A program made the translations under genes and the position numbers. A stretch of 64,000 bases of DNA, taken from contig JAUIGE010000030.1 in the NCBI GenBank assembly GCA_030430205.1, forward strand, positions 1 through 64,000, read 5' to 3'. Positions 1-9,749 of the stretch are shown one piece after another. Under the pieces are notes generated by a model. The model saw nothing but the letters and a program-made list of their open reading frames with translations. It searched no databases and was not told the DNA's origin. The stretch is from Bacteroidia bacterium (GTDB lineage Bacteria > Bacteroidota > Bacteroidia > J057). How positions within the stretch are numbered: position 1 is the first letter of the stretch; each line of letters opens with the position of its first letter.

Positions 1-9
1 CAGGGCAGG

Positions 10-57
10 CTCCTTCGACAAGCTCAGGGCAGGCTCCTTCGACAAGCTCAGGGCAGG
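10..57. repeat. 24-bp direct repeat, two tandem copies
   Basis: A 24-base unit starting CTCCTTCGACAAGCTCAGGG occurs twice in tandem, with partial copies on both sides running off the window edge. The unit contains the TTCGA/AGCT motif of dispersed intergenic repeats. The rest of 58-304 holds only short C and A homopolymer runs and no gene that I can see. Confidence 0.7.
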
Positions 58-304
58 CTGTCGAAATGACACCTCCTTGCGAAAAATGAAACTGATAGTT
101 TATTTCGTCAGCGTTCCTAAGACTTGAAAATAGGAAAAACTCATGAGTTTCTTATTCCTATCGAAGCGTTTAACCAGCTGTTGATTTGAAAAACAATCCC
201 CCCCCCCACTCCTCCGAAAAAAAATTGTAATTTCACCTCGCATCTAACTATTCCCCGGCACCTCATGAAAAATCCCCCCCTAAAAGCACCTGCCTCTTGA
301 CTCC

Positions 305-2347
305 ATGAAAAAAACACTTTTTCTTTTTATCACACTCCTTCTCCCTTGCTATCATATCATTGGTCAAAGCAGCATCATTGATAGTTTACTAGCGATTACA
401 AGCGCTAATGACACGAAGCAAAGCCTTATAGCCTATTTTCATTTGGCGATGACCCTGGAACGAAATGATCCAAATAAAGCGATTGCTTATGTTGATCAAG
501 GCTTATCGCTGCTTGAAAAAGGAGAATTCGAAACGGAAAAAACCAGGCTCTTATACCTCAAGGGGAATGTGCTAAATAGTATCAGCAAATTTGAGGCTGC
601 AGATTCTTGTTATCAGGCTGTGTTTGAACTTGCAACTGCCAACAAGGACAACCGTGCCCTGGCCCGATATTATTTGAACCGAGGCATCCTTTTTAAACGC
701 CAGGGAAAGATGGAGGAAGCGATTGATTTCTATAATAAAGCCATTCCCTATTATCAAGCAGATGATGATATACGGGGAATGGGAAGGGTAGCGCTCAGCT
801 TAGGCAATATCTATGCGACTACAGGAAACTATCCAACTTCCTTTGAGCAACTTAACTTAGGGCTCGAATGGTCTACCCAAGCAAAAGACACCGCAAATAT
901 AGCCAGCCTCCTCAATTCATTAGGTGCCAATCATTTAGACAAATCTGAGTTCTATGAAGCATTAGGCTATCTCATCAAAGGTGCCCAGCTCAAAGAAAAG
1001 ATAGGTAATAGGCGCGGGGCAGGCTCAGCTTACGCAAATATTGGAATCATTCAAGAGCAGCAAAAACTTTTTGGAGAAGCCTTAACCTCTTTTCAAAAAG
1101 CGCTTCTGATTTTTGAAGAAACTCAAAACCATGCTGGATTGCTGGCTGTTTTGATCAATTTGAGCAATCTACTTTCTAAACAACATGATCTTGATCTTGC
1201 CGAGCAGTATGCCGACCGGGCTTATACCTTAGCCCATCAACTTGGACAAAAAGCGAAAGAAGCCATTGCGTTAGGAAAATTGGGGGTCATCCATGTGGAG
1301 CAGGGAAAAATCGCAACAGGTCAAAAAGAATTGGAACAGAGTTTACGATTACTCAAAGAAACAAATGGGAAAGAATACCAGGTTACTTTTTTATGTGCGT
1401 TAGCTGATATTTATGCAACAAAGGGTCAAGCCCCAAAAGCACTTTTAATGGTTCAGGAAGCAGAGCAAATAGCTCAAGAATTGGAGACGGTGCAAGCTGC
1501 CATGACCATTCATGAACACATGGCCATCATCCATAAAAAGCTGGGAAATCATCCATTGGCATTTTCGCATCTGGAAGAATGGGCGAGGTTGAAAGACAGC
1601 GTGCTGACGGTAGAAAGTAGCCGCCAATTAACGCAAATGCATACCCTGTATGAAACAGAGAAAAAAGAGCAAAAAATTGAATTATTAGAAAAGGATCAAT
1701 TGATCCAGCAAGAGCAATTGAAAGCGACTAAATACAGAAGGAATTTATTCGGAATAAGCTTGATTTTGTTATCGCTGATCGCTGCCCTGATTGTTTATGC
1801 CCAGCGCATGAAGATTCAAAAAAACCGTCAACTCCGAGAGCAAGATCGACAATTGCATGCCCATCAAGAGGAATTGATACAAAAAGATCTTATCGCTTCT
1901 CAAAAAGAATTAGCTTTTAAGGAACAAAAATTAAAAGCTTTCACTGCGCAAATGGCTCAAAAGAACCATTTACTGGAGGAACTGGAACAGGAATTAAGTC
2001 ATATACAAGCCGCCACTGAGTCAGCAGAAAAAACACGTTTGAAAAAGATTAAGGAGCTCCAGCAAGCACGCATCTTAACGCCAAAAGATTGGCAGGAATT
2101 TCAAGAGCTATTTGAAGAAGTTTATGCTACCTTTTTCCAACAGCTTACAGAATCTTATCCTCAACTCTCCAAAGCAGATCATCGTCTGCTTGCCTTGATG
2201 AAACTGAGAATGGATAACCATCGCATCGCTGATATGCTTGCCATCTCCTATGAGAGCCTTAAAAAGGCTCGATATCGCCTCCGAAAAAAACTTGTTCTCG
2301 AAACAGAAATGAAATTGGAGAATTTTGTAGAGCGAATAGGTAAATAA
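305..2347 (+). CDS. TPR-repeat membrane protein with C-terminal LuxR-like helix-turn-helix
   Basis: This 680-residue protein begins with a signal peptide (residues 1-21, ending IIGQ). About nine tetratricopeptide repeats follow (roughly 60-430), then one transmembrane helix near 479-500, a charged coiled coil (505-580), and a C-terminal region whose last 70 residues (SKADHRLLALMKLRMDNHRI and onward) resemble the LuxR/GerE-type winged HTH of Bacteroidota TPR regulators. The architecture suggests a periplasmic protein-protein sensor coupled through the membrane to a cytoplasmic DNA-binding domain. This is inferred from architecture. The ligand and target genes are unknown. The gene stands alone; its 3' end faces the minus-strand AbiEii remnant. 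No kinase domain is present. Confidence 0.8.
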   Translation: MKKTLFLFITLLLPCYHIIGQSSIIDSLLAITSANDTKQSLIAYFHLAMTLERNDPNKAIAYVDQGLSLLEKGEFETEKTRLLYLKGNVLNSISKFEAADSCYQAVFELATANKDNRALARYYLNRGILFKRQGKMEEAIDFYNKAIPYYQADDDIRGMGRVALSLGNIYATTGNYPTSFEQLNLGLEWSTQAKDTANIASLLNSLGANHLDKSEFYEALGYLIKGAQLKEKIGNRRGAGSAYANIGIIQEQQKLFGEALTSFQKALLIFEETQNHAGLLAVLINLSNLLSKQHDLDLAEQYADRAYTLAHQLGQKAKEAIALGKLGVIHVEQGKIATGQKELEQSLRLLKETNGKEYQVTFLCALADIYATKGQAPKALLMVQEAEQIAQELETVQAAMTIHEHMAIIHKKLGNHPLAFSHLEEWARLKDSVLTVESSRQLTQMHTLYETEKKEQKIELLEKDQLIQQEQLKATKYRRNLFGISLILLSLIAALIVYAQRMKIQKNRQLREQDRQLHAHQEELIQKDLIASQKELAFKEQKLKAFTAQMAQKNHLLEELEQELSHIQAATESAEKTRLKKIKELQQARILTPKDWQEFQELFEEVYATFFQQLTESYPQLSKADHRLLALMKLRMDNHRIADMLAISYESLKKARYRLRKKLVLETEMKLENFVERIGK

Positions 2348-2447
2348 TGGTTATGCTTTTTTGACTTATTCACCCGCTCCAATTCCTCTTCCAATGCCCA
2401 AAATCGACTATTTGCATAATCGTTTTTTTTGAAACGATCTGAGAAGC

Positions 2448-2502
2448 ATAATACATAACCAATAAGCCTCTTTTTCACTTCCTCCCAAGTCACCTCAACC
2501 AA
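2448..2502 (-). pseudogene. Out-of-frame C-terminal remnant of the AbiEii-like gene
   Basis: In another frame than the upstream AbiEii ORF, overlapping its stop codon by a few bases, the minus strand encodes VEVTWEEVKKRLIGY. This matches the usual last segment (WEEVK...) of AbiEii-type nucleotidyltransferases found beside DUF6922 genes. About 25-30 residues that normally lie between FFKEK and this segment are absent. The remnant therefore points to an internal deletion plus frameshift. The comparison with family members is from memory, not a search. Confidence 0.5.
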
Positions 2503-2962
2503 CTTTTTCTTTAAAGAACCCCATCAACTGGCTCAAACTGAATTTTTTAAGCAAAAAGCAAATATCAAAAAAGTCCTTTTTTGAGCCACGATTAGCAATT
2601 GCTGCTAGCTTCATTGCTCCTATATCTTCCAAAGAAGCTAATCTAACCTGCTCAACCACTAGTGGATCACGGATAAAAGGGTATGGGTAGGTAAGCATAT
2701 CAATTTTGATATTGTCAACAGAGATCGCCCAGAATATGTCGCTTTGATTAAGTAATTGGAAGGGTTTGTCCAATTCCTTAATTATCAATTCCCTATCGAA
2801 TACCTCGGAACCAAATAAATCCAAATCAACAGAAATTCGATGTCCAATTTGAAGGGCTAAAGCTGTTCCCCCAACCAAGGTAAAGGGCTTCAAGGAATCC
2901 ATTCCCATCAACTCCTTTAATAATGCCAAAGTTTCTGGATAGACGGATCTATATTGTAACAC
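2495..2962 (-). CDS. AbiEii/AbiGii-family nucleotidyltransferase (toxin), C-terminally truncated
   Basis: The 155-residue product has the AbiEii nucleotidyltransferase signature: a G-G-T-A segment (LVGGTALALQIGHR) followed by the acidic pair SVDLDLF, and later SLEDIGAMKLAAIANRGSKK and DFFDICFLLKKFSL. These are the substrate- and metal-binding parts of the minimal nucleotidyltransferase fold. Members of this family act as toxins of type IV toxin-antitoxin or abortive-infection pairs, modifying tRNA or other acceptors. Family proteins usually run to about 200-230 residues. Here the frame stops at FFKEKVG, and the normal C-terminus is found out of frame just downstream, so the gene is probably inactive. 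It overlaps the upstream DUF6922 gene by 46 bases, as is usual for the pair. Confidence 0.75.
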   Translation of the reverse strand: MLQYRSVYPETLALLKELMGMDSLKPFTLVGGTALALQIGHRISVDLDLFGSEVFDRELIIKELDKPFQLLNQSDIFWAISVDNIKIDMLTYPYPFIRDPLVVEQVRLASLEDIGAMKLAAIANRGSKKDFFDICFLLKKFSLSQLMGFFKEKVG

Positions 2963-3219
2963 CTGAATGCTGTTTTGGGGAGTTGGAAAATGTTAGATAG
3001 GAAATGAAGAGTGAGTTTATCCAGTGAGCGAATTTTAACTACTTCTTGCTTGATTCTCTGCATGCCATAAAATGCACGAATTGATAACCAGTCTTTAACC
3101 GTCCCGCGAGTCACCACCCGCTCTATAATCTGCCGAGCATGCTTCTCATAATCAATATTTTGTGAATTCGTGTCCCAAAATAAAAAAGGGCTGAGTTCTG
3201 GTGTCTTTTTTTCTTCCAT
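2917..3219 (-). CDS. DUF6922-type small protein, partner of AbiEii-like gene
   Basis: This 100-residue protein contains PFLFWDTNSQNIDYEKH followed by IIERVVTRGTVKDW and IRSLDKLTLHFLSNIF. I recognise it as the DUF6922 type that almost always precedes an AbiEii-like nucleotidyltransferase in Bacteroidota. By position and by analogy with AbiEi/AbiEii it is the presumed antitoxin or regulatory partner. That role is inference. It lies 41 bases downstream of mnmE on the same strand and overlaps the toxin-like gene. No catalytic motif is visible. Confidence 0.75.
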   Translation of the reverse strand: MEEKKTPELSPFLFWDTNSQNIDYEKHARQIIERVVTRGTVKDWLSIRAFYGMQRIKQEVVKIRSLDKLTLHFLSNIFQLPKTAFRCYNIDPSIQKLWHY

Positions 3220-3260
3220 AAATTGCTAATGTCTCGTAACCAATTTACGCATATCCTCTT

Positions 3261-4676
3261 CTATTTCCCAATACAAAACTTCGAAAAAATATTCCCCAGA
3301 ACCTCATCATTTGTGATCTCACCGGTGATCTCACCGATGTGGTGTATCGCTGCGCGAATATCGATCGTCATCAGGTCGGAGGGGATGTCATCGGCGATGG
3401 CCTGCACGACTTCGCCCAGGTGTTTGTGGGCGGCCTGGAGGGCGCTGAGGTGCCGCACATTGGAGATAAGGGGTTGGTCGGAGGAGAGGTCGCCGAGGGA
3501 TTCGACCCTGTCGTACATGAGGTCGCGCAGACCGTCCATGTAGATGTTTTCTTTGGCGGAGATGAGCAGCCAGGGGTATTGGCCTGCGATCTGGTTGTCG
3601 TGCTGGTTAGCGTAGGCTTGCTGATCGGGCAGCAGGTCGCTTTTGTTGCCGATGAGGATGACTTGCGCGCTGGCCGGCAGATTGAGGCTGTTGACGTATT
3701 GGGCGGCTGTTTCGGGATTTTGGTCGGTGACATCGAAGAGGTAGATCACCAGAGAGGCGATCTGTGCGAGGTCCAGGCTACGCCTGACACCTTCGGCCTC
3801 GATGAGATCGGCTGTATCGCGCAGGCCTGCGGTATCCTGCAGGCGAAACTCTATCCCCCGGATCACAAAGCGATCTTCCACCACGTCACGTGTCGTGCCG
3901 GGAATATCCGAGACGATGGCTCGGTTTTCATCGAGCAGGGCGTTGAGCAGGGTGGATTTCCCTGCATTGGGTTTGCCGATGATGGTGGTGGGAATGCCCT
4001 TTTTGAGGGCGTTGCCGAGGCTGAAAGACTGGATCAGCTGCTGCAGATGCGCCAGGATATCGGCGATCAGCTTGCGGAGCTGTGTCCTGTCGGCGAACTC
4101 GACATCTTCTTCCCCAAAGTCGAGCTCCAGCTCGATGAGCGAGGTGAAGTTGAGCAACTGCTCACGCAGTTCTTTGAGCTTGTCGGAGACACCTCCGCGC
4201 AGCTGGTTGAGGGCGAGCTTGTGCGCGCCGGCGGAGTTGGAGGCGATGAGGTCAGCGACGGCCTCTGCCTGTGCGAGATCCATGGCGCCGTTGAGGAAGG
4301 CGCGCTGGGTGAATTCGCCGGGCATAGCCAGGCGGGCACCGGCATTGACGAGGATTTGCAGCGCTTCGCGCAGGATGTAGGGGCTGCCGTGGAAAGAAAG
4401 CTCCACGGTATCTTCGCGGGTGAAGGATTTCGGAGCCCGAAAAAGGATGACAACGACCTCATCGAGCGTTTCTTCCCCTTTCATAAAACGGCCATAGTGA
4501 ACGCTTCTTGCCGCTGCGCCTGACAGCCTTTTCCCCATAAAAACAGCATCAACAATGGAAATGGCTTCCGGCCCGGAGAGTCGGATCATGCCCAGGGCTC
4601 CCTGCCCGGGCGGGGTGGAGATGGCGACTATGGTATCTTCGTTTTGCAGCATGCGGCAAAGGTAGGAGATTTTCAT
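3261..4676 (-). CDS. mnmE: tRNA modification GTPase MnmE
   Basis: The protein (471 residues) works with MnmG to install the carboxymethylaminomethyl group at the wobble uridine of certain tRNAs. The N-terminal formyl-THF-binding domain starts at NEDTIVAISTPPGQGALG. The G domain has G1 GKPNAGKST, the DIPGTTRD switch, G3 DTAGLRD and G4 NKSD. The C-terminus ends in the diagnostic FCIGK with the conserved cysteine. Length is typical. I take the start at 4676 because AAGGA sits a few bases upstream; an internal Met at 4652 would fit the family N-terminus equally well. A G/C-rich stretch relative to its neighbours. Confidence 0.97.
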   Translation of the reverse strand: MKISYLCRMLQNEDTIVAISTPPGQGALGMIRLSGPEAISIVDAVFMGKRLSGAAARSVHYGRFMKGEETLDEVVVILFRAPKSFTREDTVELSFHGSPYILREALQILVNAGARLAMPGEFTQRAFLNGAMDLAQAEAVADLIASNSAGAHKLALNQLRGGVSDKLKELREQLLNFTSLIELELDFGEEDVEFADRTQLRKLIADILAHLQQLIQSFSLGNALKKGIPTTIIGKPNAGKSTLLNALLDENRAIVSDIPGTTRDVVEDRFVIRGIEFRLQDTAGLRDTADLIEAEGVRRSLDLAQIASLVIYLFDVTDQNPETAAQYVNSLNLPASAQVILIGNKSDLLPDQQAYANQHDNQIAGQYPWLLISAKENIYMDGLRDLMYDRVESLGDLSSDQPLISNVRHLSALQAAHKHLGEVVQAIADDIPSDLMTIDIRAAIHHIGEITGEITNDEVLGNIFSKFCIGK

Positions 4677-4898
4677 TTGTCCTTCCGGGCAAAATTACAA
4701 ATTGCAGGCTGGGTTTCCATGTTTGAAAGTCTGTTGAAAAGTTCTTTCTCAAATTGAAAACTACCCGAAATAGTGGTAAGTTGCTTCATCAATTCTTTTG
4801 GTAGAACTATGTGATAAAGGGCTCTTTTTCTGATTAATATTATTGGCTTAATACACTCTTATTCACTGCCATTATCGAAACAAACTAATTCTTTTCTC

Positions 4899-7800
4899 AT
4901 GAAAAAAACTCACCTCTTAATTCTTTGCACCCTATTCTTGCTGTTGATTGGGATAACCAATAGATCCCAGGCACAACTTACTGCCGGCGATCTGGCGATT
5001 GTTTATTTTACAGGAGCCGATGCAGGACCAAATTGTACCCACGATGACACGGTTTCCATACTGACCCTGGTACCACTTGCTGCCGGAGAAAAGTTTATAC
5101 TTACCGACCAGAGCATGCATGATAATAATGGCGCCAACCCGGAAGAATTTTGTTTAAATGCATCTGCCGCTGATGGAAAAGCCTTTGTTTATACTGCTCC
5201 GGCAGCTATACCCGCTTTTAGTCTGATCGTGTTTAATGCCTGTGCCCTGGGCCCGAACTGGGCAGACTATACCACCCTGCCAGGCAATACAAGCACATAT
5301 TTTCGTCCTTTCCTCCCTGGAAGTGGAGCTGAATTTGACCTCAATCCCTTTGAAGGAGATCAGTTATTTCTTTTTATAGATTCCAATCCCAGCAATGCAA
5401 CAGAACCTGCTGCTGAGCCACTCTTCATTTTTGGGATGGATTTTACAGGAAATTTCGGTACCGGTGATGGCTGGAATAACAATGTGCCAGCCAGCAATAC
5501 CCTCCAATACATCTCCATTGAGCCTTTAGGCCTGATAAATGCAGGCGCTTCATTGGAGCTGGCCAATACCCCAAATGGTTTCGGCAGTTCCAGTGCTGCT
5601 TATTATGGCCCCTTAACCTTTACAAGCAAGGCCGATGCGCTGACTAAAATCACCACTGCCAGTAATTGGCTTGAGGGAGATCCTTATGTTCATCCTAATG
5701 GCAATTTTCCTGCAATTGCAGCCCAGAGTGCAACTTTCCACAATGGCTCCAACCCCTTCAGCGGACCCTCCACCGGCCCTACTGCTGCCTGCCAGAACCA
5801 AACAGTCCCTCTCAACGCCTCAGGATCAGCATCCATTGCCCCCTCCGACCTGGATGGAGGTTCTACCGGTGGTCAAACACCTTACACTTTTTCCGCTTCA
5901 AAGTCCAGCTTTAGCTGCTCAGATGTAGGGGCAAATACAGTTTCCCTCACTGTCACGGATGCAAACAATGAGACTTCAAGTTGCTCAGCTACCGTTACTA
6001 TCACGGATGTGACGCCGCCTACGGCTATCTGTCAGAACAGAACCGTACAACTGGACATTAATGGAAATGGCTCTGTCAACGCCACACTTATCAACAATGG
6101 CTCAGCAGATGTCTGTTCTGGGACCAACCTGACCTTCAATCCCTCTTCTTTTTCATTTAACTGCAATCAAGTAGGTCAAAATCCTGTGACCTTGTCGGTG
6201 AGTGATGCATCGAATAACTCGAGTAGCTGCTCGGCTACGGTTACTGTGCAGGACAATATCGCCCCTACTGTGACTTGTGCCAATACAACTGCCTCGTTGG
6301 ATGCAAATGGAAATGCAAGCATAAATGCAGGGAATGTACTCTCCAGTGTAAATGATAATTGCCCTAATCATACCCTGTCTGTAAGCCCCCAGACTTTTAC
6401 TTGCAACGATATAGGATCACCTATACAGGTTACGCTTACCGTCACAGATGCAAGTGGGCTTACAGGTTATTGTACAGCAAATGTGACTGTGGTTGACGCC
6501 GGCGCTCCCCATGCTGTCTGTCAGAGCCTAACAGTTCCACTGGATGGAACGGGCAATGCATCTATTGCTCCTTCTGACCTGGATGGAGGCTCATCAGATA
6601 ATTGTGGCATCGCTTCCTACAGTGCCAGTGCTACTACTTTTGACTGCTCTGATGTTGGAAATCAAACAGTAGCCCTGAATGTCATTGATGGTTCCGGGAA
6701 TTTTACAGGTTGTAACGCGACCGTTACCGTCCAAAACAACCATGCGCCTTCGGCAGTATGCCAAAATTATACGCTTAACCTACCGGGAACCACAGGAACG
6801 ATCAACCCTGCCGATGTTGATGGTGGCAGTGCGGGCGTCTGTGCCCCCATTACCCTTTCAGCTTCTCCTTCCGCATTCAGTTGTAATGATCTGGGCCCCA
6901 ATTCAGTGGTCCTTACGGTAAGCCATAACGGGGGGAATGGCCTGAGCAGTACGTGTACAGCGACAGTGACGGTGCAAGATCCCAACAGTTATTGTTGTGC
7001 GCCTCCCGCTGCTGTTTGTAATAACATCACCGTCAACCTGAATCCCACGAGCTATACCATGGCTCCTTCGGAAATAGATGATGGCAGTACCGCAGATTGT
7101 GGGTTACAAAGCTTGAGTGCCAGCCGAAGTACATTTGATTGTACAGATGTAGGGAACCAAACTGTCACCCTGACGATCACCGATATCAATAACGCTTCGA
7201 GTTCCTGTACGGCCACGGTGACTGTAGTAGATAACACCCCGCCTGTCATCACTTTGACGGGGGCGGATCCTGTTCATATTTGTCAATATGAGACTTATAC
7301 GGATGCCGGAGCCAGCTACAGTGATAATTGCAGTGGCACGGGACCAGTTGTTGGCAATACTTCTGGTGTAAATACCAGCCAGGCCGGCACCTATACGGTT
7401 ACCTATAACCATTCAGACCCCAGCGGCAACGCAGCCACTCAGATCACCCGAACGGTGATTGTCGATCCCGCACCGGCCAAACTGGCCGAGGATGGTTGCA
7501 ATAATTGTGACAAAATCCTGGTAGATATCTGTCAGGACGATCCTGCACCCAATCTGCAAACGGTCGTCCAGGGCAATGCCAACTATGAAAATGGCGCTAC
7601 GCTCAACTGGTATGAAGATAACAATGGTGTCAAAGGCAATCCTTTGCCCGGTGCTCCTACCGTCAATTCGGCACAGACTTCCAATGATACCTATTGGGTA
7701 GAGCAGCAATTGGGCAACTGCCCGGGTCCGGCCATTCTGCTCCAGCTAAGGGTAAGAAGACGCTATACCCCTGATTTCAACTTGCCCGCCATCGGTTGTG

Positions 7801-8894
7801 GAAACACAGGTCGTATTGACCTTGCAGCCTGGGTCAGTGATCCCAAAAACAAAGCCACTGCTTATACTTTCTACGATGTAGATCCCGTAGCCAACCCGGG
7901 TGCTACTCCTTTAGGCACCGTAAATGCCAAAAATGGTGTGGTTTGCTTTGGAGAACATGTCCTCGTGACTCTCGCAAAAGGAAGTCAGACAATTTGGGTG
8001 CAAAGCACCGTTCCCAACGGCTGTGGAGGCACTGCCTCCTCTACCCTGGTGGCCCCCGCACAGGCAGCCAGTCTGAATCCCATCTCCAACATCGTTGTCA
8101 ACCATGGCGCTGCTGTCAATGTAGCCTTCACAGGCCAAAATGCGACCCATATTTTCTGGTTCAATTTGCCTGTATTCAACAATCCCTATATCGGAATCCT
8201 TGGAACAGCAGGATTGGGAAATCTCTCTTTTACAGCTTACAATACAGGCAGTAGCCCCTTAACGGCTACCATCCGTGTGATTCCATACAACGGCAACTGC
8301 GCCGGCACCTTCCAGGATTTCACTATCACGGTAAATCCTTCTTCTGGTCCTATCCGTCAGGGGCAAGGAAATAATTTGCAGTTGGCAGTGAGCAGATTGA
8401 ATGCGCATGATGCCCTGCTGAGCTGGGACATCCTCTATGAGTATGAATTAAACCGCTTTGAGATTGAGAAAAAGCGCAATGATGGCGAATTTGAAAGCAT
8501 CGGATTCCAGGATTGGAAAGGAAATGGTTCCTACGAATTCACTGATAAAAGTGCCATGGGCAATGAAAATCAGTACCGATTGAAGTTGGTTCTGGCTGAT
8601 GGCCGCATCGTTTGGAGCGAAATCGTTGAATTGAACCTGGACTATAGCGAGAACAGGCGATTTAACCTCTACCCCAATCCAGGTGCAGATCAGTTCCATG
8701 TCAAAGCTTTGTTCCCTATAGAAACAAGCTTTAGCTGGCAGCTTTCAGATGTAATGGGGAAAGTCGTCAAAACGGGTGAAATGACCCAACAGGAAACAAC
8801 GATCCAGATACATGAGCTCGCTGCGGGCACCTATCACCTGGTAATGACTTCTCCAGAAGGGAAGCGTTATCTGATGAAAGTAGTGAAGCAGTAG
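4899..8894 (+). CDS. Secreted HYR-repeat protein with T9SS sorting domain
   Basis: This 1331-residue exported protein has a signal peptide (1-25, ending SQAQ) and an N-terminal lamin-tail-like domain (about 27-285, starting LTAGDLAIVYFTG). A series of 80-90 residue repeats (about 295-860) follows, each with TA(V/I)CQN...L, a GS/D..C..L segment and CSATVT(V). These are HYR-like immunoglobulin-fold repeats. The late one near 800 (YTDAGASYSDNC) is the bacterial-Ig variant. After Ig/FN3-like domains the protein ends in a type A T9SS sorting domain from about 1252 (RRFNLYPNPGAD to LMKVVKQ). It is probably anchored or released at the cell surface and adhesive; this is inferred from the family. A partial duplicate of its C-terminal region lies at about 12.97 kb. 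Confidence 0.85.
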   Translation: MKKTHLLILCTLFLLLIGITNRSQAQLTAGDLAIVYFTGADAGPNCTHDDTVSILTLVPLAAGEKFILTDQSMHDNNGANPEEFCLNASAADGKAFVYTAPAAIPAFSLIVFNACALGPNWADYTTLPGNTSTYFRPFLPGSGAEFDLNPFEGDQLFLFIDSNPSNATEPAAEPLFIFGMDFTGNFGTGDGWNNNVPASNTLQYISIEPLGLINAGASLELANTPNGFGSSSAAYYGPLTFTSKADALTKITTASNWLEGDPYVHPNGNFPAIAAQSATFHNGSNPFSGPSTGPTAACQNQTVPLNASGSASIAPSDLDGGSTGGQTPYTFSASKSSFSCSDVGANTVSLTVTDANNETSSCSATVTITDVTPPTAICQNRTVQLDINGNGSVNATLINNGSADVCSGTNLTFNPSSFSFNCNQVGQNPVTLSVSDASNNSSSCSATVTVQDNIAPTVTCANTTASLDANGNASINAGNVLSSVNDNCPNHTLSVSPQTFTCNDIGSPIQVTLTVTDASGLTGYCTANVTVVDAGAPHAVCQSLTVPLDGTGNASIAPSDLDGGSSDNCGIASYSASATTFDCSDVGNQTVALNVIDGSGNFTGCNATVTVQNNHAPSAVCQNYTLNLPGTTGTINPADVDGGSAGVCAPITLSASPSAFSCNDLGPNSVVLTVSHNGGNGLSSTCTATVTVQDPNSYCCAPPAAVCNNITVNLNPTSYTMAPSEIDDGSTADCGLQSLSASRSTFDCTDVGNQTVTLTITDINNASSSCTATVTVVDNTPPVITLTGADPVHICQYETYTDAGASYSDNCSGTGPVVGNTSGVNTSQAGTYTVTYNHSDPSGNAATQITRTVIVDPAPAKLAEDGCNNCDKILVDICQDDPAPNLQTVVQGNANYENGATLNWYEDNNGVKGNPLPGAPTVNSAQTSNDTYWVEQQLGNCPGPAILLQLRVRRRYTPDFNLPAIGCGNTGRIDLAAWVSDPKNKATAYTFYDVDPVANPGATPLGTVNAKNGVVCFGEHVLVTLAKGSQTIWVQSTVPNGCGGTASSTLVAPAQAASLNPISNIVVNHGAAVNVAFTGQNATHIFWFNLPVFNNPYIGILGTAGLGNLSFTAYNTGSSPLTATIRVIPYNGNCAGTFQDFTITVNPSSGPIRQGQGNNLQLAVSRLNAHDALLSWDILYEYELNRFEIEKKRNDGEFESIGFQDWKGNGSYEFTDKSAMGNENQYRLKLVLADGRIVWSEIVELNLDYSENRRFNLYPNPGADQFHVKALFPIETSFSWQLSDVMGKVVKTGEMTQQETTIQIHELAAGTYHLVMTSPEGKRYLMKVVKQ

Positions 8895-8920
8895 GCCCCA
8901 AAAAGCTGATCTAAGCAAAA

Positions 8921-8966
8921 AAATCGCCTGATAGATGGGAGAAAATCCCATTTGTCAGGCGATTTC
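8921..8966 (+). terminator. Rho-independent terminator hairpin after the HYR protein gene
   Basis: A long inverted repeat has outer arms AAATCGCCTGA and TCAGGCGATTT, inner arms GATGGGA and TCCCAT, and a short AAAA-containing loop. It is followed by TCTTTT and preceded by an A-run, so it could work in both directions. It lies 27 bases after the stop of the HYR protein and before the response regulator gene. This argues that the regulator is a separate transcript. Confidence 0.85.
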
Positions 8967-8994
8967 TTTTATTTTGATGGGTAAAGGAAAAATA

Positions 8995-9747
8995 ATGGAG
9001 CAAATCAAAATTTTGGTGGTAGAAGATGAAATGATCATCGCTGCGGATATAAGCATGACATTGGAGGAACACAATTATGATGTCATTGGCATGGCTCCAA
9101 GGGGAGAGACGGCCCTGGAAATCGTGAAAGAAAATGCCCCGGACATGGTTTTGATGGATATTAACCTAAAAGGAAAACTCGATGGCATTGAAACCGCCCT
9201 GCTCATGCAGGAAATTCGCCCGACCCCTATTATTTTTCTGACTGCGAATGTGGACCAGGCCAGTTTTGAACGGGCAAAAGCCGTTCAGCCCTATGCTTTC
9301 CTCGGAAAGCCATTTAAAGCGACAGAGCTTATCCGGGCCATCGAACTGGCCATATCCAGGTTGGGAAGTGAAAGGGATATGAATCCCGAAAATACCGAAA
9401 AGCCAGATTCACCCGAAGATGGACTCGCCCTTTTGGGCGACAGGATTTTTGTCCGATTCAAGGACAGGCTGGTAAAAGTTTCTATCACAGATATCATCTA
9501 TGCTACAGCTGAAAGCAACTACTGTCGGATCGTGACCGCTGAGCGCGATCACATGCTGGCGATTACCCTCAAAGCATTTGAGGAGCGCCTAAGCGCTCCT
9601 CAATTTATGCGGATTCACCGCTCTCATCTCGTCAATCTCGAAAAACTCGATGAAGTAGGCGAAGTATATCTCAGGCTCGGCAAGCATCAGGTTCCCTACA
9701 GCAAAAGCTATAAAGAAGAACTTTACAGACGATTGAGGACAGTTTGA
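8995..9747 (+). CDS. LytTR-family response regulator
   Basis: The product has an N-terminal receiver domain (1-120) with the acidic pocket ED at 10-11, the phospho-acceptor Asp55 in VLMDINLKG, and LGKPFK with the conserved lysine. A LytTR DNA-binding domain follows (about 150-250: FMRIHRSHLVN). It is expected to bind direct repeats upstream of target promoters when phosphorylated. I chose ATG 8995, preceded by AAAGGAAA, because an upstream ATG at 8935 lies inside the terminator hairpin. No kinase is adjacent. The HisKA_2 kinase at 20.1 kb is of the class that usually partners this receiver type, so it is a possible partner. The gene converges on the M6-like protease with only 2 bases between stops. 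Confidence 0.92.
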   Translation: MEQIKILVVEDEMIIAADISMTLEEHNYDVIGMAPRGETALEIVKENAPDMVLMDINLKGKLDGIETALLMQEIRPTPIIFLTANVDQASFERAKAVQPYAFLGKPFKATELIRAIELAISRLGSERDMNPENTEKPDSPEDGLALLGDRIFVRFKDRLVKVSITDIIYATAESNYCRIVTAERDHMLAITLKAFEERLSAPQFMRIHRSHLVNLEKLDEVGEVYLRLGKHQVPYSKSYKEELYRRLRTV

Positions 9748-9749
9748 TG

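Noticed and set aside
3339-4523. Long plus-strand open frame opposite mnmE
   Set aside because: It is the antisense of a certain mnmE gene, with no recognisable domain; the frame stays open because of the G+C-rich codon pattern.
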